From NCBI GenBank assembly GCA_052384575.1, contig JBQSUQ010000014.1: DNA of 64,000 nucleotides. The stretch is one strand, 5' to 3'. The notes beneath the pieces were generated by a model that was not told the DNA's origin, did not search any database, and saw only the letters and a program-made list of their open reading frames with translations. The stretch is from JBQSUQ01 sp052384575. GTDB taxonomy: Bacteria; Pseudomonadota; Gammaproteobacteria; Enterobacterales; Pasteurellaceae. Position numbers and translations under genes: made by a program. How positions within the stretch are numbered: the first letter of the stretch is position 1; each line of letters begins with the position of its first letter. Below, one piece after another: positions 17,042-25,629 of this stretch.

Positions 17042-17854
17042 ATGCCTGAATTACCAGAAGTGGAAACGACGAAAAATGGGATATACCCCCACCTTCAAGG
17101 TTTCTATATTGAACAGATTATTGTACGTCAACCTCAGCTGCGTTGGCCTGTTAGCCCAGAACTGAGCAAAATTTCTCATGAAAAAATCACCGCACTTTCT
17201 CGCCGCGCAAAATATTTAATCCTTCATACAGAAAAAGGCGCAATCATTGGACATCTGGGTATGTCTGGTTCTGTTCGTATTGTCACAGCACAAGATCCCA
17301 TTGAGAAACACGATCACTTAGATATTGTGATGAGTAATGGAAAAATCATGCGATATAACGATCCTCGCCGTTTTGGTGCATGGTTATGGACTGACGACAT
17401 TGCACACTTCCCTCTATTCGCTAAACTTGGGCCTGAACCGCTATCAGAAGATTTTAATACTGATTACCTATTTAAAAAATCTCGCAAAAAAAGCACCGCA
17501 CTTAAAACCTTCTTAATGGATAATGCTGTGGTAGTTGGCGTTGGCAATATTTACGCCAATGAAGTGCTGTTTCAATGTAAATTACATCCATTAAAGAAAG
17601 CTGGAAGTATCAATACTATTGAAGCAGAATTATTGGTAACAACGATAAAAAAAGAATTGCAACGTGCTATTCATCAAGGCGGAACAACATTGAAAGATTT
17701 TGTACAACCTGATGGTAAACCCGGTTATTTTGCACAAGAGCTGCAAATCTACGGCAAAGTAGATCAACCTTGCATAAACTGCGGTGAAAAAATTAAAAGT
17801 TTAATAATCGGGCAACGAAACAGTTTCTATTGCCCGAATTGTCAAAATGAATAA
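17042..17854 (+). CDS. mutM: Formamidopyrimidine-DNA glycosylase (Fpg)
   Basis: Bifunctional glycosylase/AP lyase that removes 8-oxoguanine. The start is the ATG at 17042, giving MPELPEVETT: after Met removal, Pro1 is the catalytic nucleophile and Glu2 the acid, so this start is required for function. The H2TH region includes GVGNIYANEVL, and the C-terminal zinc finger has CINCGE and CPNC. The length is 270 aa. The gene carries two USS (near 17194 and 17492). Confidence 0.96.
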   Translation: MPELPEVETTKNGIYPHLQGFYIEQIIVRQPQLRWPVSPELSKISHEKITALSRRAKYLILHTEKGAIIGHLGMSGSVRIVTAQDPIEKHDHLDIVMSNGKIMRYNDPRRFGAWLWTDDIAHFPLFAKLGPEPLSEDFNTDYLFKKSRKKSTALKTFLMDNAVVVGVGNIYANEVLFQCKLHPLKKAGSINTIEAELLVTTIKKELQRAIHQGGTTLKDFVQPDGKPGYFAQELQIYGKVDQPCINCGEKIKSLIIGQRNSFYCPNCQNE

Positions 17855-17856
17855 AT

Positions 17857-17884
17857 AAAAAACCCGCTTTTCAGCGGGTTCCTT
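17857..17884 (+). terminator. Bidirectional terminator between mutM and aqpZ
   Basis: AACCCGCTTTTCAGCGGGTT with flanking A-run on the left and a short T-rich stretch on the right, between convergent genes. Confidence 0.85.
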
Positions 17885-17891
17885 TAAGTGA

Positions 17892-18584
17892 TTAATCACG
17901 TGTTTCTAATAATGAACGATAAATAATACCGCCTAAGATACCACCAACAATTGGAGCAACCCAGAAAATCCATAATTGTTCTAATGCCCAACCACCTTGG
18001 AAGACAGCAACAGCTGTACTACGCGCAGGGTTCACTGATGTATTTGACACAGGAATACTAATTAAGTGAATTAAGGTTAACGCTAAACCAATTGCGATTG
18101 GCGCAAAACCTGCTGGTGCTTTTTTATCTGTTGCACCATGAATAACGATTAAGAAAAATGCAGTTAATACAATTTCAGCAATAACTACTGCTGCAAATGA
18201 ATAACCATTTGGTGAATGTTCGCCAAAACCATTTGAAGCAAAGCCACTTGCAACTGCATCAAAACCTACTTTACCTGAAGCAATAGCATAAAGTACTGCG
18301 GCACCTGCGATACCACCGATTACTTGAGATGCAATGTATGGTAAAGCCTCTTTCGCAGAGAAACGGCCACCGGCAACTAAACCTAAAGTTACTGCTGGGT
18401 TAAAATGACCACCAGAAATATGACCTACAGCGTAAGCCATGGTTAATACGGTTAAACCAAAAGCTAATGAAACGCCTGTAAAACCAATTCCTAATTCAGG
18501 AAATGCTGCCGCTAATACTGCAGAGCCACAGCCGCCAAACACTAACCAGAATGTACCAAAAAATTCAGCAAATAATTTTTTCAT
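17892..18584 (-). CDS. aqpZ: Aquaporin Z-type water channel
   Basis: Six-transmembrane MIP-family channel, 230 aa. Both half-helix NPA signatures are present (GHFNPAVTLG and VNPARSTAVA). The residue after the second NPA is Arg, and narrow-pore residues fit a water channel rather than a glycerol facilitator: there is no GLP-type Asp following the second NPA. It is a single gene between convergent mutM and divergent metJ. Confidence 0.93.
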   Translation of the reverse strand: MKKLFAEFFGTFWLVFGGCGSAVLAAAFPELGIGFTGVSLAFGLTVLTMAYAVGHISGGHFNPAVTLGLVAGGRFSAKEALPYIASQVIGGIAGAAVLYAIASGKVGFDAVASGFASNGFGEHSPNGYSFAAVVIAEIVLTAFFLIVIHGATDKKAPAGFAPIAIGLALTLIHLISIPVSNTSVNPARSTAVAVFQGGWALEQLWIFWVAPIVGGILGGIIYRSLLETRD

Positions 18585-18775
18585 AAAATAAACCTCATAA
18601 AAAATAAAAATGGCGATTGCTTATCGCACCGTTCAGTTAGTCAGTAATAAATCAGAAAAATTCAACGCTTTTTGTAAAGTTTATGTAAAGTTTTTAACTT
18701 CTTTTGCAGATTGTTATTCCTTCCTTTTTTGATTAAAATACCCCTAGAAAATTTATCGTTATATCAGAGGATCTT

Positions 18776-19093
18776 ATGGCGAATTGGGATGGAAAATATA
18801 TCAGCCCCTATGCAGAACATGGCAAAAAAAGCGAGCAAGTGAAGAAAATTACGGTATCCATCCCAATTAAAGTACTGGAAATTCTCACTAATGAACGTAC
18901 ACGTCGCCAAATCAAGAATTTACGTCATGCTACAAATAGTGAGCTACTCTGTGAAGCATTTTTACACGCCTTTACGGGTCAACCGCTACCAACAGATGAA
19001 GATTTGTTAAAAGAACGCCATGATGAAATCCCTGAAGATGCGAAGAAAATTATGCGTGAGTTAGGTGTTAATCCTGATGAGTGGGAATATTAA
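18776..19093 (+). CDS. metJ: Methionine repressor MetJ
   Basis: 105-aa ribbon-helix-helix repressor that binds MET boxes with S-adenosylmethionine as corepressor. The beta-strand DNA-binding segment KKITVSIPIKVL and the helix TNERTRRQIKNLRHATNSELLCEAF are almost invariant. Its probable target in this window is the AGACGTCT site upstream of metN (716). The start ATG at 18776 follows a CAGAGGA Shine-Dalgarno. Confidence 0.97.
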   Translation: MANWDGKYISPYAEHGKKSEQVKKITVSIPIKVLEILTNERTRRQIKNLRHATNSELLCEAFLHAFTGQPLPTDEDLLKERHDEIPEDAKKIMRELGVNPDEWEY

Positions 19094-19125
19094 TCCCCAA
19101 AAGTGCGGTGAAAAAATAAAAAGTT

Positions 19126-19596
19126 TTATTTATTAATCCATTTATCTTTATCTTGCTTAGTTTCAAATTCCGCATCAAAAATTGTTTCTTCTTTTGTAGA
19201 AGAAGAAAACGTTCTGCCAAATGAAACAAATTGGAACTTTTTGGAAAGGTATTTCAATAACACGCTTTGAAATAAAGTTCGAGTTATGGGTAGTAATAAT
19301 AAAATCGCGAGAATATCGCTTAAAAAGCCGGGGATAAGCAGTAACACGCCTGCAATCACAAAGAAAACCGATGATATTACGGCTTGAGTTGGTATTTTTC
19401 CTTCACTGAGTTGTTTTCTAATTTCCCAGACTGCCACAACCCCACGCAATTTAATCAGCCATAATCCCACGACGGATATGGCGATCATTAATAAAATTAA
19501 CGGAATAACTCCAATACTAGCTCCAATATTTACTAATAGTGAAATTTCACAGTAAATATAGAAGAAAATCCCAAAAAGAAATATCAATATTGGCAT
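19126..19596 (-). CDS. fxsA: FxsA family membrane protein
   Basis: 156-aa inner-membrane protein whose first ~100 residues hold four hydrophobic segments (for example PILIFLFGIFFYIYCEISLL and FLSDILAILLLLPITRTLF). FxsA of E. coli is known for reducing exclusion of phage T7 by the F plasmid; its normal role is unknown. The C-terminal ~45 residues are charged and cytoplasmic. It lies 18 bp downstream of pyrE and likely shares its transcript. Confidence 0.88.
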   Translation of the reverse strand: MPILIFLFGIFFYIYCEISLLVNIGASIGVIPLILLMIAISVVGLWLIKLRGVVAVWEIRKQLSEGKIPTQAVISSVFFVIAGVLLLIPGFLSDILAILLLLPITRTLFQSVLLKYLSKKFQFVSFGRTFSSSTKEETIFDAEFETKQDKDKWINK

Positions 19597-19614
19597 GGTT
19601 ATTCCTTAATTACA

Positions 19615-20259
19615 CTAGGCTACACCGTATTGTTCACGATATGCTTTCATTGCTGGCAAGTATTCACGATATTGTTCATCTTGCTCAATAAACTGCATTA
19701 AATCATCTAAATCAACAATCGAAAGCACGTCGCATTGATAATCACGCTCGACTTCTTGAATTGCTGATAATTCGCCTTTGCCTCGCTCTTTACGATTTAA
19801 TGCAATAACCACTGCACTTAAGCTCGCACCATTTGCTGCGATAATGTCCATCGCTTCACGAATTGCAGTGCCAGCAGTGATTACATCATCAACTAATAAC
19901 ACTTTTCCTTGCAGTGGTGAACCAATTAAGTTGCCGCCCTCACCATGATCTTTCGCCTCTTTGCGATTAAAACAAACAGGTTTATCTAAACCAAATTTGT
20001 TAAATAATGCAACCGATACCGTTGTACCAATAGGAATACCTTTATAAGCAGGTCCAAAAATTACGTCGTAATTCAATTGGCTTGCTTGAATTGCTGCTGC
20101 ATAAAACTCACCTAAACGTGCTAAGTCAGCCCCTGTGTTAAATAAACCAGCATTGAAAAAGTAAGGACTTTTACGACCTGACTTTAAGGTAAATTCACCA
20201 AAACGTAATACATTGCGACTTAAGGCAAATTTAATAAATTCAATTTTATAATCTTGCAT
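19615..20259 (-). CDS. pyrE: Orotate phosphoribosyltransferase
   Basis: Converts orotate and PRPP to OMP in pyrimidine synthesis. The PRPP-binding motif VLLVDDVITAGTA is present, with the N-terminal FGEFTLKSGRKSPYFFNAGL. The ATG at 20259 is preferred because it matches the family length (214 aa); a GTG three codons upstream (20268) is possible. The spacer from rph consists largely of a USS, whose GGTGG may serve as a weak Shine-Dalgarno. The rph-pyrE operon order is as in E. coli. Confidence 0.95.
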   Translation of the reverse strand: MQDYKIEFIKFALSRNVLRFGEFTLKSGRKSPYFFNAGLFNTGADLARLGEFYAAAIQASQLNYDVIFGPAYKGIPIGTTVSVALFNKFGLDKPVCFNRKEAKDHGEGGNLIGSPLQGKVLLVDDVITAGTAIREAMDIIAANGASLSAVVIALNRKERGKGELSAIQEVERDYQCDVLSIVDLDDLMQFIEQDEQYREYLPAMKAYREQYGVA

Positions 20260-20275
20260 AATTTCCACCGCACTT

Positions 20276-20992
20276 TTAGTTTGCTAATGCTGCTCGTTGA
20301 GCCACAAAAATTTGTTCACAGCCCTGTTTTGCTAAATCTAACAAGGTTAATAATTCGGCATGGCTAAATGGCTCGCCTTCAGCAGTGCCTTGCACCTCAA
20401 TCATTCTGCCATCTTCCATCATCACAACGTTCATATCCGTTTCAGCCGCACTGTCTTCCACATATTCCAAATCACAAACTGCTTCGCTATCAACAATACC
20501 AACTGAAATAGCGGCAACTAAGCCTTTGATTGGGTTGGTTTTTAAGATGCCTTTTTCTAATAAGCCATTAATCGCATCAATTAAGGCAACACAAGCACCA
20601 GTAATCGAAGCAGTACGCGTACCGCCATCAGCTTGAATCACATCACAATCTAAGGTAATAGAACGTTCACCTAAGGCTTCCAAATCCACCATTGCACGCA
20701 ATGAACGTGCAATAAGACGTTGAATTTCCATCGTGCGTCCGCCTTGTTTACCTTTCGCGGCTTCACGTTGCATACGGCTATGTGTTGAACGAGGCAACAT
20801 ACCATATTCAGCAGTGACCCAGCCCTGCCCTTGACCTTTCAAAAAGCGCGGTACAGTTTCTTCCACTGTTGCAGTACAAATCACTTTGGTTTCACCAAAT
20901 TCTACCAAAACTGAACCTTCCGCATGTTTTGTATAATGACGAGTAATTTTAATTGGACGGGGAGCATTCGCCGCTCGATTATTTGGACGCAT
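20276..20992 (-). CDS. rph: Ribonuclease PH
   Basis: Phosphorolytic 3'-5' exoribonuclease that trims tRNA 3' ends; hexameric. Family motifs include RPIKITRHYTKHAEGSVL, the arginine-rich MLPRSTHSRMQREA and the phosphate-binding GGTRTASITGA. The start is the ATG at 20992 (MRPNNRAANAPRPIK), preceded by AAGGAATT; a longer frame to 21022 is not needed. Length 238 aa with an intact C-terminus, unlike the frameshifted E. coli K-12 gene. Confidence 0.95.
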   Translation of the reverse strand: MRPNNRAANAPRPIKITRHYTKHAEGSVLVEFGETKVICTATVEETVPRFLKGQGQGWVTAEYGMLPRSTHSRMQREAAKGKQGGRTMEIQRLIARSLRAMVDLEALGERSITLDCDVIQADGGTRTASITGACVALIDAINGLLEKGILKTNPIKGLVAAISVGIVDSEAVCDLEYVEDSAAETDMNVVMMEDGRMIEVQGTAEGEPFSHAELLTLLDLAKQGCEQIFVAQRAALAN

Positions 20993-21134
20993 AATAAATT
21001 CCTTACAATGTGCAACATGCACGCTTAAAAAACGCGGTTATTCTAACATGCAAACTAACATCAATAAACTTTCTTTATATATCCACATACCTCCTCAAAT
21101 GTATTAATACTTATTTCTAAAACTTTCGTTTTTT

Positions 21135-21150
21135 TGTGATCCAGTTCTCA
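21135..21150 (+). promoter_or_regulatory. CRP-like site upstream of the galactitol operon
   Basis: TGTGA, six bases, then TCTCA: one mismatch to the TGTGA-N6-TCACA consensus, 102 bp before lacD. Catabolite control is a plausible inference. Confidence 0.5.
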
Positions 21151-21202
21151 GTTTTCGATTTTTATTCTTTTACAAAAGAAAAAGAAATATTATTATTAAT
21201 TC

Positions 21203-21220
21203 AAAAGATATCGAAAGATA
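21203..21220 (+). promoter_or_regulatory. Candidate GatR operator (direct repeat)
   Basis: AAAAGATA-TC-GAAAGATA tandem copies about 30 bp before the lacD start, with related TTTCG motifs near 21125 and 21153. DeoR-family repressors often bind such repeats; assignment to GatR is a guess. Confidence 0.3.
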
Positions 21221-21251
21221 ACATAATATACCTTCAAACAGGAGAGCAAAA

Positions 21252-22196
21252 ATGGATAGTATGAAACAAATCCGCCTCAATAAACTATATGGTCAAGACA
21301 AAATTTTCCGCGCCTTAGCAATAGATCAACGTGGAGCGTTAAAGCGTATGCTAGGAGAAGATGCAACAGATACTGAATTAATGTCTTTTAAAAGTTTAGT
21401 CTCTAAAACGCTAACTTCACAAGCATCTGCCATTCTATTAGATCCAGAATATGGTTGGCCTGCTGCTGATTATAAAGATAAATCATGCGGGTTGATTATG
21501 GCATATGAGAAAACAGGTTACGATAAAAATATTCCAGGTCGTCTACCAGATCTCATTGATGATGTATCGGTTAAAAGACTTAAAGAGAAAGGCGCTGATG
21601 CCGTTAAGTTACTTCTATATATTGATGTTGATGAATCTCCGACAATTAATGATCAAAAAATAGCGTTTGTAGAACGAGTTGGTTCAGAATGTGTTGCTGA
21701 AGAAATGCCTTTCTTTTTAGAAATATTAACTTACGATTCAGAAATTTCGGATAAGAAAGAATTTGCTAAGATAAAACCAAGAAAAGTAAATGAAGCAATG
21801 AAATTATTTTCCGAACCACGCTTTAATGTAGATGTACTCAAAGTAGAAGTTCCTGTTGATATGAATTTTGTTCAAGGATTTGGCAATGAGGAAGTATATA
21901 GTCAAGATACAGCTAAAGACTATTTTAAACAACAAAGTGAAAGTACCCATTTACCATTTATTTTCTTAAGCGCTGGCGTTTCACCTAAACTATTCCAATC
22001 AACATTAGAATTCGCTAAATCATCAGACTCTCATTTTAATGGTGTACTCTGTGGAAGAGCAACTTGGGGCGGAAGTACGGAGTTTTTCAAAAATGAAGGA
22101 GCTGAGCAAGCAGAAAAATGGTTATTTGAACAAGGACTAAAAAATATTACTGAATTAAATGAAGTGCTTATGCGAACAGCAACACCAGTAAAATAA
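21252..22196 (+). CDS. lacD: Class I tagatose-1,6-bisphosphate aldolase (LacD type)
   Basis: Cleaves tagatose 1,6-bisphosphate to dihydroxyacetone phosphate and glyceraldehyde 3-phosphate. The 314-aa TIM-barrel has the LacD features FRALAIDQRGALKRML near the N-terminus and the Schiff-base lysine K197 in VDVLKVEVPVD, which makes it a metal-independent class I enzyme. It occupies the first position of the operon, where enterobacteria have the class II zinc aldolase gatY. The ATG at 21252 follows AGGAGA. A specific LacD assignment is strong; whether it accepts other ketose bisphosphates is open. Confidence 0.9.
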   Translation: MDSMKQIRLNKLYGQDKIFRALAIDQRGALKRMLGEDATDTELMSFKSLVSKTLTSQASAILLDPEYGWPAADYKDKSCGLIMAYEKTGYDKNIPGRLPDLIDDVSVKRLKEKGADAVKLLLYIDVDESPTINDQKIAFVERVGSECVAEEMPFFLEILTYDSEISDKKEFAKIKPRKVNEAMKLFSEPRFNVDVLKVEVPVDMNFVQGFGNEEVYSQDTAKDYFKQQSESTHLPFIFLSAGVSPKLFQSTLEFAKSSDSHFNGVLCGRATWGGSTEFFKNEGAEQAEKWLFEQGLKNITELNEVLMRTATPVK

Positions 22197-22211
22197 TTTG
22201 GGATTTTAAAT

Positions 22212-23483
22212 ATGAAAGAATTAGTTCGAAAAAACAAGTCTGGGCATGCACAAGGAATAACGTCTGTTTGTTCTGCCCATCCTTTTGTTATTGAAGCTAC
22301 ATTACATTTCAACCTGAATACATCAAACAAAGTGCTTATTGAAGCCACGTCTAATCAGGTAAACCAATTGGGAGGATATACAGGTATGCGACCTGTAGAT
22401 TTCAAAAATTTTGTTTACAGTATCGCTGAAAAAGTCGGCTTTCCTAAGCACCAAATTATTTTAGGAGGAGATCACCTCGGGCCTAATTGTTGGCAAGATG
22501 AACCATCAACGGTAGCAATGGAAAAAGCGAAAAATCTCGTGGTTGAATATGCTAAGGCTGGTTTTACTAAAATTCACTTAGATACATCAATGTCTTGTAA
22601 TGATGATCCTATTCCTCTTCATCCTCAAATCGTTGCTGATCGTGCTGCAGAATTGTGCCATGCAATAGAGAATGAATTATCTCCTCAAGAATGTGAGAAT
22701 ATCAGTTATATTATAGGTACTGAAGTCCCTGTTCCTGGTGGAGAAGCTCATGCTATTTCTAGTATTGATGTGACTAGTGTGGAAAGTGCAAAACAAACTA
22801 TTGATACTCATAGAATCGCATTTGATAAATTGGGACTACATAATGCTTTCAAAAGAGTTATTGGAATAGTCGTTCAACCAGGTGTTGAATTTGATCATTC
22901 TAATGTCATTTTATACCAACCTGAACAAGCTCAGAATCTATCTGAATTTATCAAAACAACACCTTACGTATTTGAGGCTCATTCAACCGACTATCAAACA
23001 CCTCAATCATATAGAAATTTAGTCAATGATCATTTTGCAATCTTAAAAGTTGGACCAGCTCTCACTTTTGCGCTACGCGAAGCACTTTTTGCTCTTGCTA
23101 ATATTGAGGAAGAAATTATCCCTCCTGAACAACGTAGTCGTTTACTTGAGGTGATTGATCAAGTTATGCAAGATGATCCGAAATATTGGAAGAAGTACTA
23201 CGCACCAACTCATTCAAAAGCAATGATTGATCTTCATTTCAGTTTATCAGATCGCATACGTTATTATTGGCCTAACAAACGTATTGAACATGCAGTAACT
23301 AAATTAATAAACAATTTATCAAATGAACAAATACCATTTGGGCTACTCAGTCAATATCTACCAGAGCAATATAAAAAAGTTATCCAGAAAAAAATTGAAG
23401 CAAAACCAACTGCACTTATCATGGATAAAATACAACAAGTGCTTGGAGATTATTCCTATGGATGCAATGGAGAAGCAATATGA
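22212..23483 (+). CDS. gatZ: GatZ/KbaZ family protein (tagatose-bisphosphate aldolase accessory subunit or kinase)
   Basis: 423 aa, closely resembling E. coli GatZ: CSVCSAHPFVIEATL, LGGDHLGPNCW, GTEVPVPGGEAHA, FEAHSTDYQT and WKKYYAPTHSKAMIDLHF are all present. GatZ is classically described as a stabilising partner of the class II aldolase GatY. No GatY is encoded here. I recall proposals that the family is instead the tagatose-6-phosphate kinase, which would fit an operon with no separate kinase gene. Stop and gatA start overlap as ATGA. Confidence 0.92.
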   Translation: MKELVRKNKSGHAQGITSVCSAHPFVIEATLHFNLNTSNKVLIEATSNQVNQLGGYTGMRPVDFKNFVYSIAEKVGFPKHQIILGGDHLGPNCWQDEPSTVAMEKAKNLVVEYAKAGFTKIHLDTSMSCNDDPIPLHPQIVADRAAELCHAIENELSPQECENISYIIGTEVPVPGGEAHAISSIDVTSVESAKQTIDTHRIAFDKLGLHNAFKRVIGIVVQPGVEFDHSNVILYQPEQAQNLSEFIKTTPYVFEAHSTDYQTPQSYRNLVNDHFAILKVGPALTFALREALFALANIEEEIIPPEQRSRLLEVIDQVMQDDPKYWKKYYAPTHSKAMIDLHFSLSDRIRYYWPNKRIEHAVTKLINNLSNEQIPFGLLSQYLPEQYKKVIQKKIEAKPTALIMDKIQQVLGDYSYGCNGEAI

Positions 23484-23920
23484 GCCAAAATTTATTAATC
23501 AAAACTGATATTTCTTTTGATAGCTTTTCAGAAGTTTTTCATCATCTTGCAGATGTATTTATAGAAAAAGGCATTGTGAAAGAAAGCTATCGAGATGCCA
23601 TTTTTGAACGAGAAATGGAGTTCCCAACAGGGATCGAATTAGAAAAGCATTCTATAGCAATTCCTCATTGCGATGCGGATCATGCTCTACAACCTGCTAT
23701 ATATTTTATTCGACCAAATAAAACTGTGGAATTTAATCGTCCAGATGAAGATTCAACTGTAGACGCTGAACTCATCATCGCCTTAGTAGTGACAGATCCG
23801 AAAGAACAAATCACTATATTACAGAAATTATTCAAAATTCTACAAAAGAATGATTTTGTTGAATTACTTCTTAATGCCCCTGATAGCGAACTAGCTACAA
23901 TCATAAAACAAAACCTATAG
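23480..23920 (+). CDS. gatA: PTS galactitol-specific EIIA component
   Basis: 146-aa fructose/mannitol-type EIIA domain. The phosphorylated histidine lies in the motif GIELEKHSIAIPHCDADH. It receives phosphate from HPr and passes it to GatB. The start is the ATG at 23480, overlapping the gatZ stop; GGAGAAG precedes it. A frame starting at 23462 is unlikely. Part of the operon lacD-gatZABCD. Confidence 0.92.
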   Translation: MSQNLLIKTDISFDSFSEVFHHLADVFIEKGIVKESYRDAIFEREMEFPTGIELEKHSIAIPHCDADHALQPAIYFIRPNKTVEFNRPDEDSTVDAELIIALVVTDPKEQITILQKLFKILQKNDFVELLLNAPDSELATIIKQNL

Positions 23921-23929
23921 GAGTTATTT

Positions 23930-24214
23930 ATGAAAAAGAAAATTATTGTTGCCTGTGGCGGTGCTGTTGCTACATCAACTCTTGCCGCAGAAGAAATTAA
24001 AGAGTTATGTTCTCAACATAATATTCCAATAGAACTCATTCAATGCAGAATTAATGAAATTGGTACTTATTTAGATGGTACAGATTTAATTTGCACAACA
24101 TCTAAAGTAACTCAAGATTTTGGTGATATTCCACTAGTACATGGAATGCCATTTGTATCTGGTGTAGGTATTGAAGAATTACAAGAAAAGATTCTCAATA
24201 TTTTAGCTAATTAA
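23930..24214 (+). CDS. gatB: PTS galactitol-specific EIIB component
   Basis: 94-aa EIIB with the phosphocysteine C9 in the loop KIIVACGGAVATSTLAAEEI, diagnostic of galactitol-type EIIB. Transfers phosphate from GatA to galactitol bound by GatC. A TAGGAG Shine-Dalgarno precedes the ATG. Confidence 0.93.
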   Translation: MKKKIIVACGGAVATSTLAAEEIKELCSQHNIPIELIQCRINEIGTYLDGTDLICTTSKVTQDFGDIPLVHGMPFVSGVGIEELQEKILNILAN

Positions 24215-24251
24215 AACTAATTAAAGACCTTTTTATACGGAGGAATTCATT

Positions 24252-25616
24252 ATGTTTACTGAAATTATGCAATATATTTTAGATTTGGGGCCAGCAGTAA
24301 TGCTACCAATCGTAATTATTATTTTCTCCCTAATTCTAGGAATGAAATTAGGCGATTCTTTTAAAGCAGGATTACAAATTGGTATTGGTTTTGTGGGTAT
24401 CGGTTTAGTAATAGGTCTAATGCTTGATAGTATTGGACCTGCTGCCAAAGAAATGGCTCACACATTTGATATTAAATTAAATGTTGTAGATTTAGGATGG
24501 CCAGGAGCTTCACCAATTACTTGGGCATCACAAATTGCATTAATAGCTATCCCAATTGCGATTGCAACTAACATCGTTATGTTAATTTTAAAAATGACGC
24601 GTGTTGTGAACGTGGATATTTGGAATATCTGGCATATGACCTTTACAGGTGCATTAGTTCATATTGCAACAGGTTCATATTGGTTAGGCATATTAGGCGT
24701 TATTATCCACGCAGCTTTTGCTTATAAACTAGGTGATTGGTTTAGTCGTGATACAAGAAATTACTTTGAATTAGAAGGTATTGCAGTTCCTCATGGTACC
24801 TCTGCTTACTTAGGCCCTATCGCTGTCTTAGTTGATACGATCATTGATAAAATCCCAGGCTTAAACAAAATTAATTTTTCTGCAGATGATTTACAAAAAC
24901 GTTTTGGCACTCTTGGTGAACCTGTTACAGTTGGTTTTATTATGGGGATTGCAATCGGTTTACTTGCAGGCTACTCAATTAAAGACACATTACAGCTATC
25001 AATTAAAACTGCTGCGGTCATGTTATTAATGCCTCGTGTAATTAAACCAATTATGGATGGTTTAACTCCTATTGCTAAACATGCTCGTAAAAAATTACAA
25101 ACAAAATTTGGTGGTAAAGAATTCCTAATTGGTTTAGACCCAGCATTATTACTTGGTCATACTTCAGTTGTATCTGCTAGCTTGATCTTCATCCCATTAA
25201 CAATTTTAATTGCCGTATTACTTCCGACAAACCAAGTACTTCCATTTGGGGATCTTGCGACCATCGGTTTCTTTGTTGCTATGGCTGTTGCTGTCCACCA
25301 AGGTAATCTATTTAGAACCTTAATTTCTGGAACAATCATCATGTCAATTACCCTATGGATTGCTACACAAACTATTGCATTGAATACCCAATTAGCAGCG
25401 AATGCAGGTGCATTAAAAGCGGGAGAACAAGTAGCATCTATGGACCAAGGTGGTTCACCAGTAACATATTTATTGATTCAATTCCTAACTTTTGAAAATA
25501 TCGCAGGCTTAGCCGTAATTGGTGCTATTTATTTCCTTGGTGTTTTCTTAACATGGAAACGAGCAAAAAATGGGGAACGCTTAGATTTAGCAGAACAAAA
25601 TCAAACTCAACAATAA
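24252..25616 (+). CDS. gatC: PTS galactitol-specific EIIC permease
   Basis: 454-aa integral membrane protein with roughly 10-12 hydrophobic segments. Typical GatC stretches are LGWPGASPITWASQIALIAI, LEGIAVPHGTSAYLGPIA and HQGNLFRTLISG. It takes up galactitol and releases galactitol 1-phosphate with GatA and GatB. A GGAGG Shine-Dalgarno precedes the start. The C-terminal tail (~20 residues) is hydrophilic. Confidence 0.93.
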   Translation: MFTEIMQYILDLGPAVMLPIVIIIFSLILGMKLGDSFKAGLQIGIGFVGIGLVIGLMLDSIGPAAKEMAHTFDIKLNVVDLGWPGASPITWASQIALIAIPIAIATNIVMLILKMTRVVNVDIWNIWHMTFTGALVHIATGSYWLGILGVIIHAAFAYKLGDWFSRDTRNYFELEGIAVPHGTSAYLGPIAVLVDTIIDKIPGLNKINFSADDLQKRFGTLGEPVTVGFIMGIAIGLLAGYSIKDTLQLSIKTAAVMLLMPRVIKPIMDGLTPIAKHARKKLQTKFGGKEFLIGLDPALLLGHTSVVSASLIFIPLTILIAVLLPTNQVLPFGDLATIGFFVAMAVAVHQGNLFRTLISGTIIMSITLWIATQTIALNTQLAANAGALKAGEQVASMDQGGSPVTYLLIQFLTFENIAGLAVIGAIYFLGVFLTWKRAKNGERLDLAEQNQTQQ

Positions 25617-25629
25617 GGGGATGCTAAAC

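Noticed and set aside
20276..20992. rph frameshift like that of E. coli K-12
   Set aside because: The frame is intact to the normal C-terminus.
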